Below are positions 9,465-16,716 of a stretch of 64,000 nucleotides of DNA, piece after piece (positions within the stretch are counted from its first letter, which is position 1; each line of letters starts with the position of its first letter). Where the stretch lies: the NCBI GenBank assembly GCA_020845895.1, contig JADLEX010000053.1, positions 1-64,000 of the forward strand, given 5' to 3'. Under the pieces are notes generated by a model. That model did not search any database. It saw nothing but the letters and a program-made list of their open reading frames with translations, and was not told the DNA's origin. This DNA is from Deltaproteobacteria bacterium (GTDB lineage Bacteria; Lernaellota; Lernaellaia; JACKCT01). A program made the position numbers and the translations under genes.

Positions 9465-10826
9465 TCAATTGCAACCGAAGTCGAAAGAGCCGCCGCCGAG
9501 CCCGTCCTCTTCCGGCGGCGAAACGGTCGCGGCGCCGTCGTCGTCATCGTCGTCATCCGCGTCGTCGTCACCCATGTCATCGTCCATGTCGTCGTCCGTA
9601 TCGTCATCGGCCGGGGGCTGAGTGGTCGTCGTCGTGCTCGTGGGCACCGTCGTCGTGGTCGTTGTCGTGGTCGTCGTCGCTTCGACGCAGTACTCCGCCT
9701 CGCCGCGGATCATCGCGTTTCCGTCGATCGGGTATTCCGCATAATCCGACCAATACCAAAGGTCTTCGTCCCAACTGCCCTTCCACGAGTTGCCCGAGTC
9801 GGACGCGTCGACTCCGACGGCCTGGTTGCCGAACTCGTCCGGCGCCAATACGCCCAGGCACCACGCGCCGGCGGTCAATGGAGCCTCGAGTTCTTCTTCA
9901 TCGGATATGTCTTCAATGCTCCAGGCGCCGGAAGTTCCCGGCGATGGAGTGAATTCGTCGCCGACCCAGATGGGCTTCGCTTCCGGGCCGTCTACGAGGG
10001 TACCGCGGAAAACGGCGAATTTCACGGGAGTCGTTCCCGCGGCCACATTCGGCGGATCGACGAAGAATGCGGAAATCTCCGTCAGGTAAGATGGATAGAC
10101 CGTCGGCTCGATGCAGGTGACGTCGATGCTGTCGTAGCCGTAAAGCATCGTCATCGTTTCGTTAGTCCCGTCGTCGACCATCAGCGTCTCGGTCGTCGTG
10201 TCGGGGCACTCGCCTTCGATGAGGATGTTGTCGACGGCGCACCAGCCGTACTGCACGTCATCCTCCGTCTCCAGCGCGGCGAAGCGCCAGCGAATTGCGA
10301 AGTCGCCGTTGCCGTCGGCGAGCGTCGAGATGTCGAAGGGATACGACGCGTCGTTGCCCCAAATGGTGTCCACGGGATCGAATCCTGAAACGGCCGTCCA
10401 GTTCGTTCCGTCGTAAAGCTCGAACGAAATGTCGGGATCGAGAATCGCCGCCACGTCGGGGACATACCGAGCGCAGTCGGCGTCGAACGTGATTTCCACA
10501 TCCGTGAACAGTGACAGGTCGATCTCGTTGCTGATGAGGTCGGTATCCGATTCCGGATAGTATCGGGGGCTGCACACATTGTCCGCTGCGGCGAATGGAT
10601 ACGCGATCAGGTCCCAATCCTCGCCGTTCGACTCCCACAGGCAGTAGTTGTCAGTCGTCCAACGCGGATTGTCGCCGATGTTGTCCACGACGCTCCAACC
10701 GATCGGCAGGGTACCGTTGGATGTGGTGGAAAAATCCTCCCACAGGATGACACGGGCCTGCGCGGTCTGGGCGAGCGCCAGAAATCCGAGCATTGCGAAC
10801 AGCAGCAACCGTTTTCGAATCTTCAT
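9465..10826 (-). CDS. Secreted surface protein with Thr-rich and Asp-rich C-terminal tail
   Basis: The product is 453 residues. It starts with a signal peptide (MKIRKRLLLFAMLGFLALA...AQA), then a beta-rich domain resembling carbohydrate-binding/MAM-like jelly rolls (WEDFSTTSNGTLPIGWSVVD, a start common to such domains). A second beta domain follows, then a run of ten threonines, VPTS, six threonines and an acidic stretch of repeated DDD units. It ends in a Gly-rich segment with a final Cys-Asn. Thr-rich and Asp-rich linkers are typical of proteins displayed away from the cell. No enzymatic motif is seen. The ATG at 10826 has AAGGGA upstream. The ORF opens 14 codons earlier, without a signal peptide. 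Confidence 0.82.
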   Translation of the reverse strand: MKIRKRLLLFAMLGFLALAQTAQARVILWEDFSTTSNGTLPIGWSVVDNIGDNPRWTTDNYCLWESNGEDWDLIAYPFAAADNVCSPRYYPESDTDLISNEIDLSLFTDVEITFDADCARYVPDVAAILDPDISFELYDGTNWTAVSGFDPVDTIWGNDASYPFDISTLADGNGDFAIRWRFAALETEDDVQYGWCAVDNILIEGECPDTTTETLMVDDGTNETMTMLYGYDSIDVTCIEPTVYPSYLTEISAFFVDPPNVAAGTTPVKFAVFRGTLVDGPEAKPIWVGDEFTPSPGTSGAWSIEDISDEEELEAPLTAGAWCLGVLAPDEFGNQAVGVDASDSGNSWKGSWDEDLWYWSDYAEYPIDGNAMIRGEAEYCVEATTTTTTTTTTVPTSTTTTTQPPADDDTDDDMDDDMGDDDADDDDDDDGAATVSPPEEDGLGGGSFDFGCN

Positions 10827-11271
10827 GTGTTGTCCCTTGCTCCCGGCCCGATGGAAATCGGTTGTCATTCGAACCCCGGCGGTGAGCCGCGCCGCCGAAG
10901 TGCGTGTATCCGTCCTCGAAGTGCCAACCCGAGACGGTTCACCGCGTCTCCGGCACGTTCAACCAACGCACAGCGAGTGACTTCGGCGACCCCGCGCAGA
11001 CCGACGGGCACCGCTTATCCCTTCGCGAACCTGCATACGTTTCCCGTGGCGCGCCACCCGCACGACACGAAACCCACAAAAACGATTGGTTTCCTTTAAC
11101 GCGTTTTTAGTACCGTTGTCAATGGAAATTCCGCTGCCCCGCTCGATCGGAGGCTTCAACCTGTTGTTTTTATTGCGTAAATTTCTTTCATTCGGTTATG
11201 CGCGCTTTGCCGCACCGCATCGCCGCGCCGGACGGTCGCGTATGCCCGCGAGTGCGGCCATCGAAGCATTT

Positions 11272-11289
11272 ATATGATCTACGTCATAT
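11272..11289. promoter_or_regulatory. Inverted repeat ATATGA-N6-TCATAT, possible operator
   Basis: Two perfect 6-bp arms are separated by six bases, in the AT-rich half of the gap before ribBA. The size and spacing suit a dimeric helix-turn-helix repressor. There is no second copy in this gap that I could see, so chance is not excluded. Confidence 0.3.
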
Positions 11290-11427
11290 GTTCTCACGGT
11301 CGAAGTGCAAACTGACAGTTCCTAAGAAGGAGATTGTCGAGCCGACTTTCGGGGTCGGTCGGAGGTTTTGATTCCTCTCCCACCCGAGCAGTGAATGGCC
11401 GCTCATCGCGGAATGCCGTGTTTTCCC

Positions 11428-11457
11428 TTGCTATGGGAGGGGTCTCGGTGCTAAATA
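11428..11457 (+). promoter_or_regulatory. Promoter-like pair before ribBA
   Basis: TTGCTA and TAAATA are separated by 18 bases, placing a start point near 11465 and a leader of about 40 nt to the ribBA ATG. Each hexamer matches the sigma-70 consensus at four positions. It is the best candidate near the start. Confidence 0.3.
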
Positions 11458-11501
11458 GAGCCCCGTCGGCCGCCGCCGGACCTTGGAAAGGACCCATTGA
11501 A

Positions 11502-12707
11502 ATGCCGTTTTGCACGATCCCCGAAGCTCTGGACACCCTCCGCCAGGGCCGAATGATCATCCTCGTGGACGACGAGGATCGGGAAAACGAGGGGGATCTG
11601 TGCATCGCCGCCGAAAAAGTCACCCCCGAAGCCATCAATTTCATGACGAAAATCGGCCGGGGCCTCGTTTGCCTCGCCATCACCGAGGACCGGGCGGATG
11701 AGCTTCAACTCCCGCCGATGGTCACCTCGAACTCCAGTCGTTTCGGCACCAATTTTACGGTCAGCGTCGAGGCCCGCACCGGCGTGACCACCGGGATTTC
11801 CGCGCACGACCGGGCTCGCACGATCGCGGTCGCGGTCGCCGACGAATCGCGCCCGCACGACCTCGTTCGCCCGGGCCATATTTTCCCTTTACGCGCCAAG
11901 CGCGGCGGCGTCATCGTGCGCGCGGGCCAGACCGAGGGTTCGGTCGATCTTGCGCGCCTCGCGGGGCTCAGGCCGGCCGGCGTGATCTGCGAAGTCATGA
12001 ACGATGACGGCACGATGGCCCGGCTGCCCGATCTGGAGATCCTCGCGAAGGAGCACGACCTGCCCATCGCGTGCATTCAGGATCTCATCCACTACCGGAT
12101 GGAGCGCGAAATCCTGGTTCGCAGGGTCGCCGAGGCCAATCTTCCGACGGAATTTGGCACCTTCAAGTCGATCGTGTTTCAAAGCGACGTGGATGGTCTG
12201 GAGCACGTCGCCCTGGTCAAGGGCGACATTGGGGACGGGAGCGAACCGATTCTCGTTCGCGTGCATTCGAGCTGCCTGACCGGCGATGTGTTCTCGAGCC
12301 GCCGATGCGACTGCGGACCGCAGCTCCACGCCGCGATGGAACGCATCGACCGCGAAAAGCGCGGCGTGCTGCTCTACATGAATCAGGAAGGCCGCGGTAT
12401 CGGCCTGACCGCCAAGATCAAAGCCTACGCGCTGCAGGAGCAGGGTTTCGACACCGTCGAGGCCAATGAACGTCTCGGCTTCGCGCCGGACTTGCGTGAT
12501 TACGGCGTCGGCGCGCAGATTCTGTCTTCGCTCGGCGTGCGTCGGATGAAGCTGATGACGAACAATCCGCGCAAGATCGTCGGATTGCAGGGCTACGCAA
12601 TCGAGATTGTCGAGAGAGTCCCCATCGAGGTGGAGCCGACCGAATCGAATCGGGAATATCTCACGGTGAAGGCGCAGAAGATGGGTCACATTCTGCACAA
12701 GGTCTGA
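11502..12707 (+). CDS. ribBA: Bifunctional DHBP synthase / GTP cyclohydrolase II
   Basis: The two halves catalyse the entry steps of riboflavin synthesis: ribulose 5-phosphate to 3,4-dihydroxy-2-butanone 4-phosphate (RibB, residues ~1-200) and GTP to the pyrimidine precursor (RibA, ~205-401). RibB shows the metal/substrate loop [11 protein letters not shown] (23-33). RibA shows its zinc ligands C258, C269 and C271 (CLTGD...RRCDCG) and NQEGRGIGL. Both halves look intact. I chose the ATG at 11502, preceded by GAAAGGA; the frame is open 56 codons further upstream but unconserved. ribH follows after 28 bases, then nusB, forming a typical rib-nusB operon; ribD and ribE are not here. Confidence 0.95.
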   Translation: MPFCTIPEALDTLRQGRMIILVDDEDRENEGDLCIAAEKVTPEAINFMTKIGRGLVCLAITEDRADELQLPPMVTSNSSRFGTNFTVSVEARTGVTTGISAHDRARTIAVAVADESRPHDLVRPGHIFPLRAKRGGVIVRAGQTEGSVDLARLAGLRPAGVICEVMNDDGTMARLPDLEILAKEHDLPIACIQDLIHYRMEREILVRRVAEANLPTEFGTFKSIVFQSDVDGLEHVALVKGDIGDGSEPILVRVHSSCLTGDVFSSRRCDCGPQLHAAMERIDREKRGVLLYMNQEGRGIGLTAKIKAYALQEQGFDTVEANERLGFAPDLRDYGVGAQILSSLGVRRMKLMTNNPRKIVGLQGYAIEIVERVPIEVEPTESNREYLTVKAQKMGHILHKV

Positions 12708-12735
12708 CCTCGTGCGGAGCGATGAGGGGGAAGTC

Positions 12736-13209
12736 GTGCCGAAAGTCATCGAAGGCGTGTTGTCCGCGGCGGGGTGCCGGTTCGCGCTGGTCGCCGGTCG
12801 TTTCAACAGTTTCATCACGACCAAGCTCGTGGACGGGGCGATCGACGCCATCGTCCGGCACGGCGGGCGCGACGAGGACGTGACGCTCATCTGGGTGCCC
12901 GGGGCTTACGAAATCCCCGCGGCGCTCGGTCGCGTCGTCACGTCGGCAAAGTACGACGCCGTCATCACGCTCGGCGCCGTGATTCGCGGCGGTACGCCGC
13001 ATTTCGATTACGTCGCCAATGAGGTGAGCAAGGGCGTCGCGTCGGTCGCGCTCGGGGCGCCGATTCCGATTTCCTTCGGGGTCCTCACCTGCGATACGAT
13101 CGAGCAGGCGATCGAACGTGCCGGAGCGAAGGCCGGCAACAAGGGCTTCGAAGCCGCCACCGCGGCGATCGAACTCGTCAACCTCTACAAGTCTCTCCAG
13201 GCGGTTTAG
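12736..13209 (+). CDS. ribH: 6,7-dimethyl-8-ribityllumazine synthase
   Basis: RibH condenses the butanone phosphate made by RibBA with the ribityl-aminopyrimidine to give lumazine, usually inside a pentameric or icosahedral 60-mer shell. The 157-residue protein has the conserved opening [24 protein letters not shown], and the catalytic histidine H89 in [12 protein letters not shown] at 12736 is preferred because GAGGGGGAAG lies just upstream and the product then begins like its family; an in-frame GTG at 12712 is possible. It sits between ribBA and nusB with short gaps. Confidence 0.95.
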   Translation: MPKVIEGVLSAAGCRFALVAGRFNSFITTKLVDGAIDAIVRHGGRDEDVTLIWVPGAYEIPAALGRVVTSAKYDAVITLGAVIRGGTPHFDYVANEVSKGVASVALGAPIPISFGVLTCDTIEQAIERAGAKAGNKGFEAATAAIELVNLYKSLQAV

Positions 13210-13217
13210 CGAGCTTT

Positions 13218-13838
13218 ATGGGCAACCGGCACAAATCCCGCGAATTCGCGCTGCAGATCCTCTACGCGATCGACGTATCGGGCAACGACCCCACGCTTGT
13301 CCGTTCGCTGTTCTGGGAGTCGCTCACGGCCCCCGACGAAGTGCGCGCGTTCGCCGAGGAAATCGTCACCGGCGTGCTGCGGGATCAGGAAAAGATCGAC
13401 CGCCTCATCACGCACTTTTCCGAACACTGGACCATCGACCGCATGACCGCCGTGGATCGCAACATCCTGCGAATGGCCGTCTGCGAGTTGATCTCGATCG
13501 CGGGGATCCCTCACAGCGTCACCATCAACGAAGCGGTGGAGATCGGAAAGAAATTCGGTTCCGAGGACTCGGGCGCGTTCGTGAACGGCATCCTCGATCA
13601 CATCGCCAAGGACTCCGAGAAAATCGACGTCGCCACGCTTGAAGTGCGTCACTCGCCGGCCGCCAACGGTCCGAAACCGTCGGAGATCGTCCCCGAGATC
13701 GCGCCGGACGTCGCCGAGATCGAGGACGATCGGACGAGGCGCCAGCGCGAGCGCCGCGAAGCCATTGTCAAAGCCGGAAACCAGAAGAAAATGCGAGTGG
13801 GAAGCCTGATCAAGGTTCGCCACGGAGATCGCGCTTGA
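13218..13838 (+). CDS. nusB: Transcription antitermination factor NusB, with a C-terminal tail
   Basis: NusB binds boxA RNA with S10 (NusE) in rRNA antitermination. The first ~140 residues are the family domain (HKSREFALQILYAIDV at the start, DRNILRMAVCEL and INEAVEIGKKFGSEDSGAFVNG near its end). The protein continues for about 65 more residues, Pro/Glu-rich and then Arg/Lys-rich, which is longer than the usual ~140-160. The tail is charged and probably disordered; it could add RNA contacts (inference). The gene starts eight bases after ribH and overlaps the next gene by four. Confidence 0.93.
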   Translation: MGNRHKSREFALQILYAIDVSGNDPTLVRSLFWESLTAPDEVRAFAEEIVTGVLRDQEKIDRLITHFSEHWTIDRMTAVDRNILRMAVCELISIAGIPHSVTINEAVEIGKKFGSEDSGAFVNGILDHIAKDSEKIDVATLEVRHSPAANGPKPSEIVPEIAPDVAEIEDDRTRRQRERREAIVKAGNQKKMRVGSLIKVRHGDRA

Positions 13839-14374
13839 AGATCCGCGCCACGAACACCGAGGTCGTGCAGGTCGAGGTCGACGCCGTCGTGGTGTCGTTT
13901 TTCCACGATGAGCGCCCTCTCAAGGGCCACATGGGTCTCGCCGACTGGCGGCTTTGCGGCATGCTGTCCCGGTTCATCCTCGACGGACGCATCGACGGCG
14001 GACTCGGCGAAAAAATCCTGTTTCCGATGAACCATCGCATGAAGTGCCGGCGTGTGGTGGCGATCGGTCTCGGGTCCAGGATGGAGTTCGACGACCGGTC
14101 TTTTTTGTCGTCGTGCCGCCTCATCGCCGACACCCTCTTCCGACTCCAGATCACCGAGTTTGCGCTGAGCCTGCCGGGCTCCATCATCGACGGATTCGAC
14201 GCCGTGGCCGCGACGGCCAAGCTGTGCGAGGAGATCGGCGACCGCTTCCGCGTGGATCGCCAGATGTTCAAGTCGCTCAATCTGTCCATTCTCGCCGAGG
14301 GCGGCACGCTCAAGGACATCAATCCGATCGTCGCGAAATACGAACACCGCTTCAGCGAGGAACTCGGGAACTGA
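13835..14374 (+). CDS. Stand-alone leucyl-aminopeptidase (M17) N-terminal domain protein
   Basis: The 179-residue product resembles the N-terminal macro-like domain of M17 leucine aminopeptidases: LADWRLCGMLSRFILDG, then GEKILFPMNHRMKCRRVVAIGLG. The catalytic C-terminal peptidase domain with its two-metal site is missing, and the next gene is convergent, so it is a genuine single-domain protein rather than a truncation with its other half nearby. The start is TTG, overlapping the nusB stop as TTGA, with GGAG upstream. No catalytic role can be assigned. In PepA the equivalent domain mediates hexamer contacts and DNA binding, so a regulatory role is conceivable. Confidence 0.72.
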   Translation: MKIRATNTEVVQVEVDAVVVSFFHDERPLKGHMGLADWRLCGMLSRFILDGRIDGGLGEKILFPMNHRMKCRRVVAIGLGSRMEFDDRSFLSSCRLIADTLFRLQITEFALSLPGSIIDGFDAVAATAKLCEEIGDRFRVDRQMFKSLNLSILAEGGTLKDINPIVAKYEHRFSEELGN

Positions 14375-14395
14375 TCGCGGCGTCCCGCACGCCCC

Positions 14396-15508
14396 TTACG
14401 ACCCAACCCGGTCGCCGGGCCCCATCTCGATGCTGATGCGCGCGAACTCCTGTTCGACCTGCTGGAACGCCTCGACGACAAAGAGATCGAACTGCGTCTC
14501 CCTGCCGTCGACGATCATCCGACGACAGGTGGCGTGCGGAAGTGCATCCTTATACGGTCGCCGGGAGCGAAGCGCGTCGTACACATCGGCGACGGACATG
14601 ATGCGCGCGGCCAGCGGAATGCGCCGCCCCGCCAGTCGATCGGGATAACCCGTGCCGTCCCAACGTTCGTGGTGGTGCTTCGCAACGGCAATGCCCATTT
14701 TGATGAACGGATTCGCGGGATACGCCCGATCCACCTCCTGCAGGGTGCTCGCGCCATAAATCGTGTGACGTTTCATTTCGGCGAACTCATCTTCGTTGAG
14801 TTTTCCGGGCTTGAGCAGAATCGCGTCGGCGATGGCCACCTTGCCGATGTCGTGCAGCGCTCCCGCGAAAAAGATGTTGTCGATGAACGCGCGGTCGATC
14901 TCCTTCTCGAATCGACGCGTGGCGCTGAGCTGTTCGGCCAGCAACCGGCAGAACGTGCGCGTTCGCTCGATGTGCTGCCCGGTGTCGTCGTCACGGCACT
15001 CGGCGAGTTTGGCGAGCGCGACAATGGTCGCCATGTGTGCATCGCTGACTTTTTTGACCTGCTCCTCGACCGACTCTTCGAGCAACCGATCGTAATTGCT
15101 GATTCGACGGCGCAGACCCCCGCTCTTCAGATAGATGTCGACTTCCGCCAGAACGACTTCGGGGCGCAGGGGTTTCGGCAAGAATCCCACGCCGTCCAGC
15201 GAGGACTCGCGGATTTTCGCGCGCATCCGCGCGTCTTCGGCGAGAAACACAATGGGGATGTCCCGTAGGGACTCGTCGGCGCGAAAAATGTCGTAAATCT
15301 GAAAACCCGAAAGCCCCGGCATGGCGACGCCGCAAATGACCAGATCGGGCGGCGCGTCCCATGCGCCGCGGATCGCGGACGACCCATCTCGGAACGACTG
15401 CACCCGGTGCCCTTCGGCAGCGAGGATATTCGTCAATTCCGACAGGACGTCGGCGTCCCCATCGACCACCAGAACCCGGGCGGCGCGCGGGCGTTTCTTC
15501 TCGGACAT
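14396..15508 (-). CDS. Degenerate receiver domain fused to an intact HD-GYP phosphodiesterase
   Basis: Residues 8-125 have a receiver fold, but the phosphoacceptor aspartate is replaced by glycine (DLVICGVAMPG, G60) and the acidic pocket reads VVDGD. The conserved lysine is kept (K112). Residues ~155-345 form an HD-GYP domain with HDIGK (H219-D220) and HHERWDGTGYP (279-289), so cyclic-di-GMP hydrolysis is likely. The receiver probably cannot be phosphorylated and may act through protein contacts. The ATG at 15508 shares one base with the TGA of the upstream gene, so the two are translationally coupled. This is the last gene of the three-gene signalling operon. Confidence 0.9.
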   Translation of the reverse strand: MSEKKRPRAARVLVVDGDADVLSELTNILAAEGHRVQSFRDGSSAIRGAWDAPPDLVICGVAMPGLSGFQIYDIFRADESLRDIPIVFLAEDARMRAKIRESSLDGVGFLPKPLRPEVVLAEVDIYLKSGGLRRRISNYDRLLEESVEEQVKKVSDAHMATIVALAKLAECRDDDTGQHIERTRTFCRLLAEQLSATRRFEKEIDRAFIDNIFFAGALHDIGKVAIADAILLKPGKLNEDEFAEMKRHTIYGASTLQEVDRAYPANPFIKMGIAVAKHHHERWDGTGYPDRLAGRRIPLAARIMSVADVYDALRSRRPYKDALPHATCRRMIVDGRETQFDLFVVEAFQQVEQEFARISIEMGPGDRVGS

Positions 15509-16713
15509 CACAGAACCGTCGCCGCGGACGGCCTATTCACGAGAATCCGAAATCCCTGCGGGGCAACCGGGAACCGCCGGCGGATGAGAAGGCACAGGTT
15601 GAGTGTCAGTTCCGTTCCCCTGGCGAGAATCTTCACGCCGTCGTCGCCCATCAGATTGTCCGCGAGCACGAGGCCCGGGCGCAGTTCCTCGAGCGAAATC
15701 CACTCCACATCCCGCACTTCGGCCGGCGGTTCGGGAACGCCCGTGACAACGGGCTCCTCGGCGACGTCGCGCACGCCTTCAACGCGCGCGAGTTCTTTCA
15801 CGATGGCCGGGAAGTACCGATCCGGAGCGCGACGCAATTCCTCGATCGATTCGGCTTCGCTGGAATTCTGCTCCAACCTCGTTTCGTAAGCCATTACGAC
15901 GCGCAGAATCTGTCCCGCGAGAACCTCCTTGGGCCATCGCTGCCAGACGGGGTCCGCCGGCGAACCGTCGGCGATCCGCTCGACGATCGCAGCGATCTCC
16001 CCAAGCTGCGGGATATGGCTGATGACCCGCGCGGCATCCGCGAGCCCCTCCGCACTCAACCCGTCGCCGCCCTCGGAGACGGCTTTTCCGGCCGGGACCG
16101 GCGATGTCGTCACGGACACGATGGTCCCCAGATTCGCCAGCATGGCCGCGAGTTCGAGTTGGTGAAGATTTTCCATCGAAAACGCTTCGGCCAGTTTCCG
16201 CAAATCCTGCGAAACGCGGATCGTGCGCCGCTGCGCCCCGGGAAACGAGACGCCGACGAGTTCGTTGAACGCCTTGATCGCGCCGACAAGCGTCTTGCGA
16301 AGCAGTTCACTGGTCTGCCTGCGTTGCTGCTGAAGCTCGATGTGCGTGTTGACGCGGGCGAGGACCTCCTCGGCCTGAAACGGTTTGACGATGTAATCGA
16401 GCCCGCCCGCCTCGAACGCCTTGACCTTGTTAAAGGTTTCGGTGAGCGCGCTGATGAAAAGAATGGGGGTCTGCGAGGTGGATTTTTGCGCACGGAAACG
16501 CGCGCACGCTTGAAATCCATTCATGAGGGGCATGTCGATGTCGAGCAAAACGATGTCGGGCGGCGAAATGTCGGCTGCCTTGAGCGCGGACTCTCCGCTG
16601 CGAAACACGAGCGCCTTATGGCCGGCTTTGTTGAGGATTTTTTCGAGCAAACGCAGGTTGTCGGGCTCGTCGTCGACGATCATCACCCGGGCGGTCGTGG
16701 ACGGCGTGTCCAT
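15508..16713 (-). CDS. Receiver domain fused to a decayed HD-GYP-like domain
   Basis: Residues 8-125 are a complete response-regulator receiver: acidic D14/D15, phosphoacceptor D58 in DIVLLDIDMP, and K110 in DYIVKPF. The next ~170 residues align in layout with an HD/HD-GYP helical domain, but where HDIGK should stand the chain reads MLANLGTIVS, so metal ligands are absent and hydrolysis is unlikely. The C-terminal ~70 residues look like the barrel end seen in other degenerate HD-GYP regulators. It is the mirror image of its neighbour (intact receiver, dead output). It starts three bases after the histidine kinase stop, so the kinase most likely phosphorylates it. Confidence 0.85.
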   Translation of the reverse strand: MDTPSTTARVMIVDDEPDNLRLLEKILNKAGHKALVFRSGESALKAADISPPDIVLLDIDMPLMNGFQACARFRAQKSTSQTPILFISALTETFNKVKAFEAGGLDYIVKPFQAEEVLARVNTHIELQQQRRQTSELLRKTLVGAIKAFNELVGVSFPGAQRRTIRVSQDLRKLAEAFSMENLHQLELAAMLANLGTIVSVTTSPVPAGKAVSEGGDGLSAEGLADAARVISHIPQLGEIAAIVERIADGSPADPVWQRWPKEVLAGQILRVVMAYETRLEQNSSEAESIEELRRAPDRYFPAIVKELARVEGVRDVAEEPVVTGVPEPPAEVRDVEWISLEELRPGLVLADNLMGDDGVKILARGTELTLNLCLLIRRRFPVAPQGFRILVNRPSAATVL

Positions 16714-16716
16714 GGT

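Larger units (their letters stand above)
10827..11501. other. 675-bp divergent region before ribBA
   Basis: No protein gene is recognised. The left half is GC-rich and unremarkable. From about 11090 it becomes more AT-rich and must hold the reverse promoter of the surface-protein gene and the forward promoter of ribBA. An inverted repeat lies at 11272-11289 and a promoter-like pair at 11428-11457. I searched by eye for the conserved FMN riboswitch core expected before riboflavin genes and did not find it. Confidence 0.6.

Noticed and set aside
10827-11501. FMN riboswitch before ribBA
   Set aside because: The conserved core elements expected for the RFN fold could not be found by eye.
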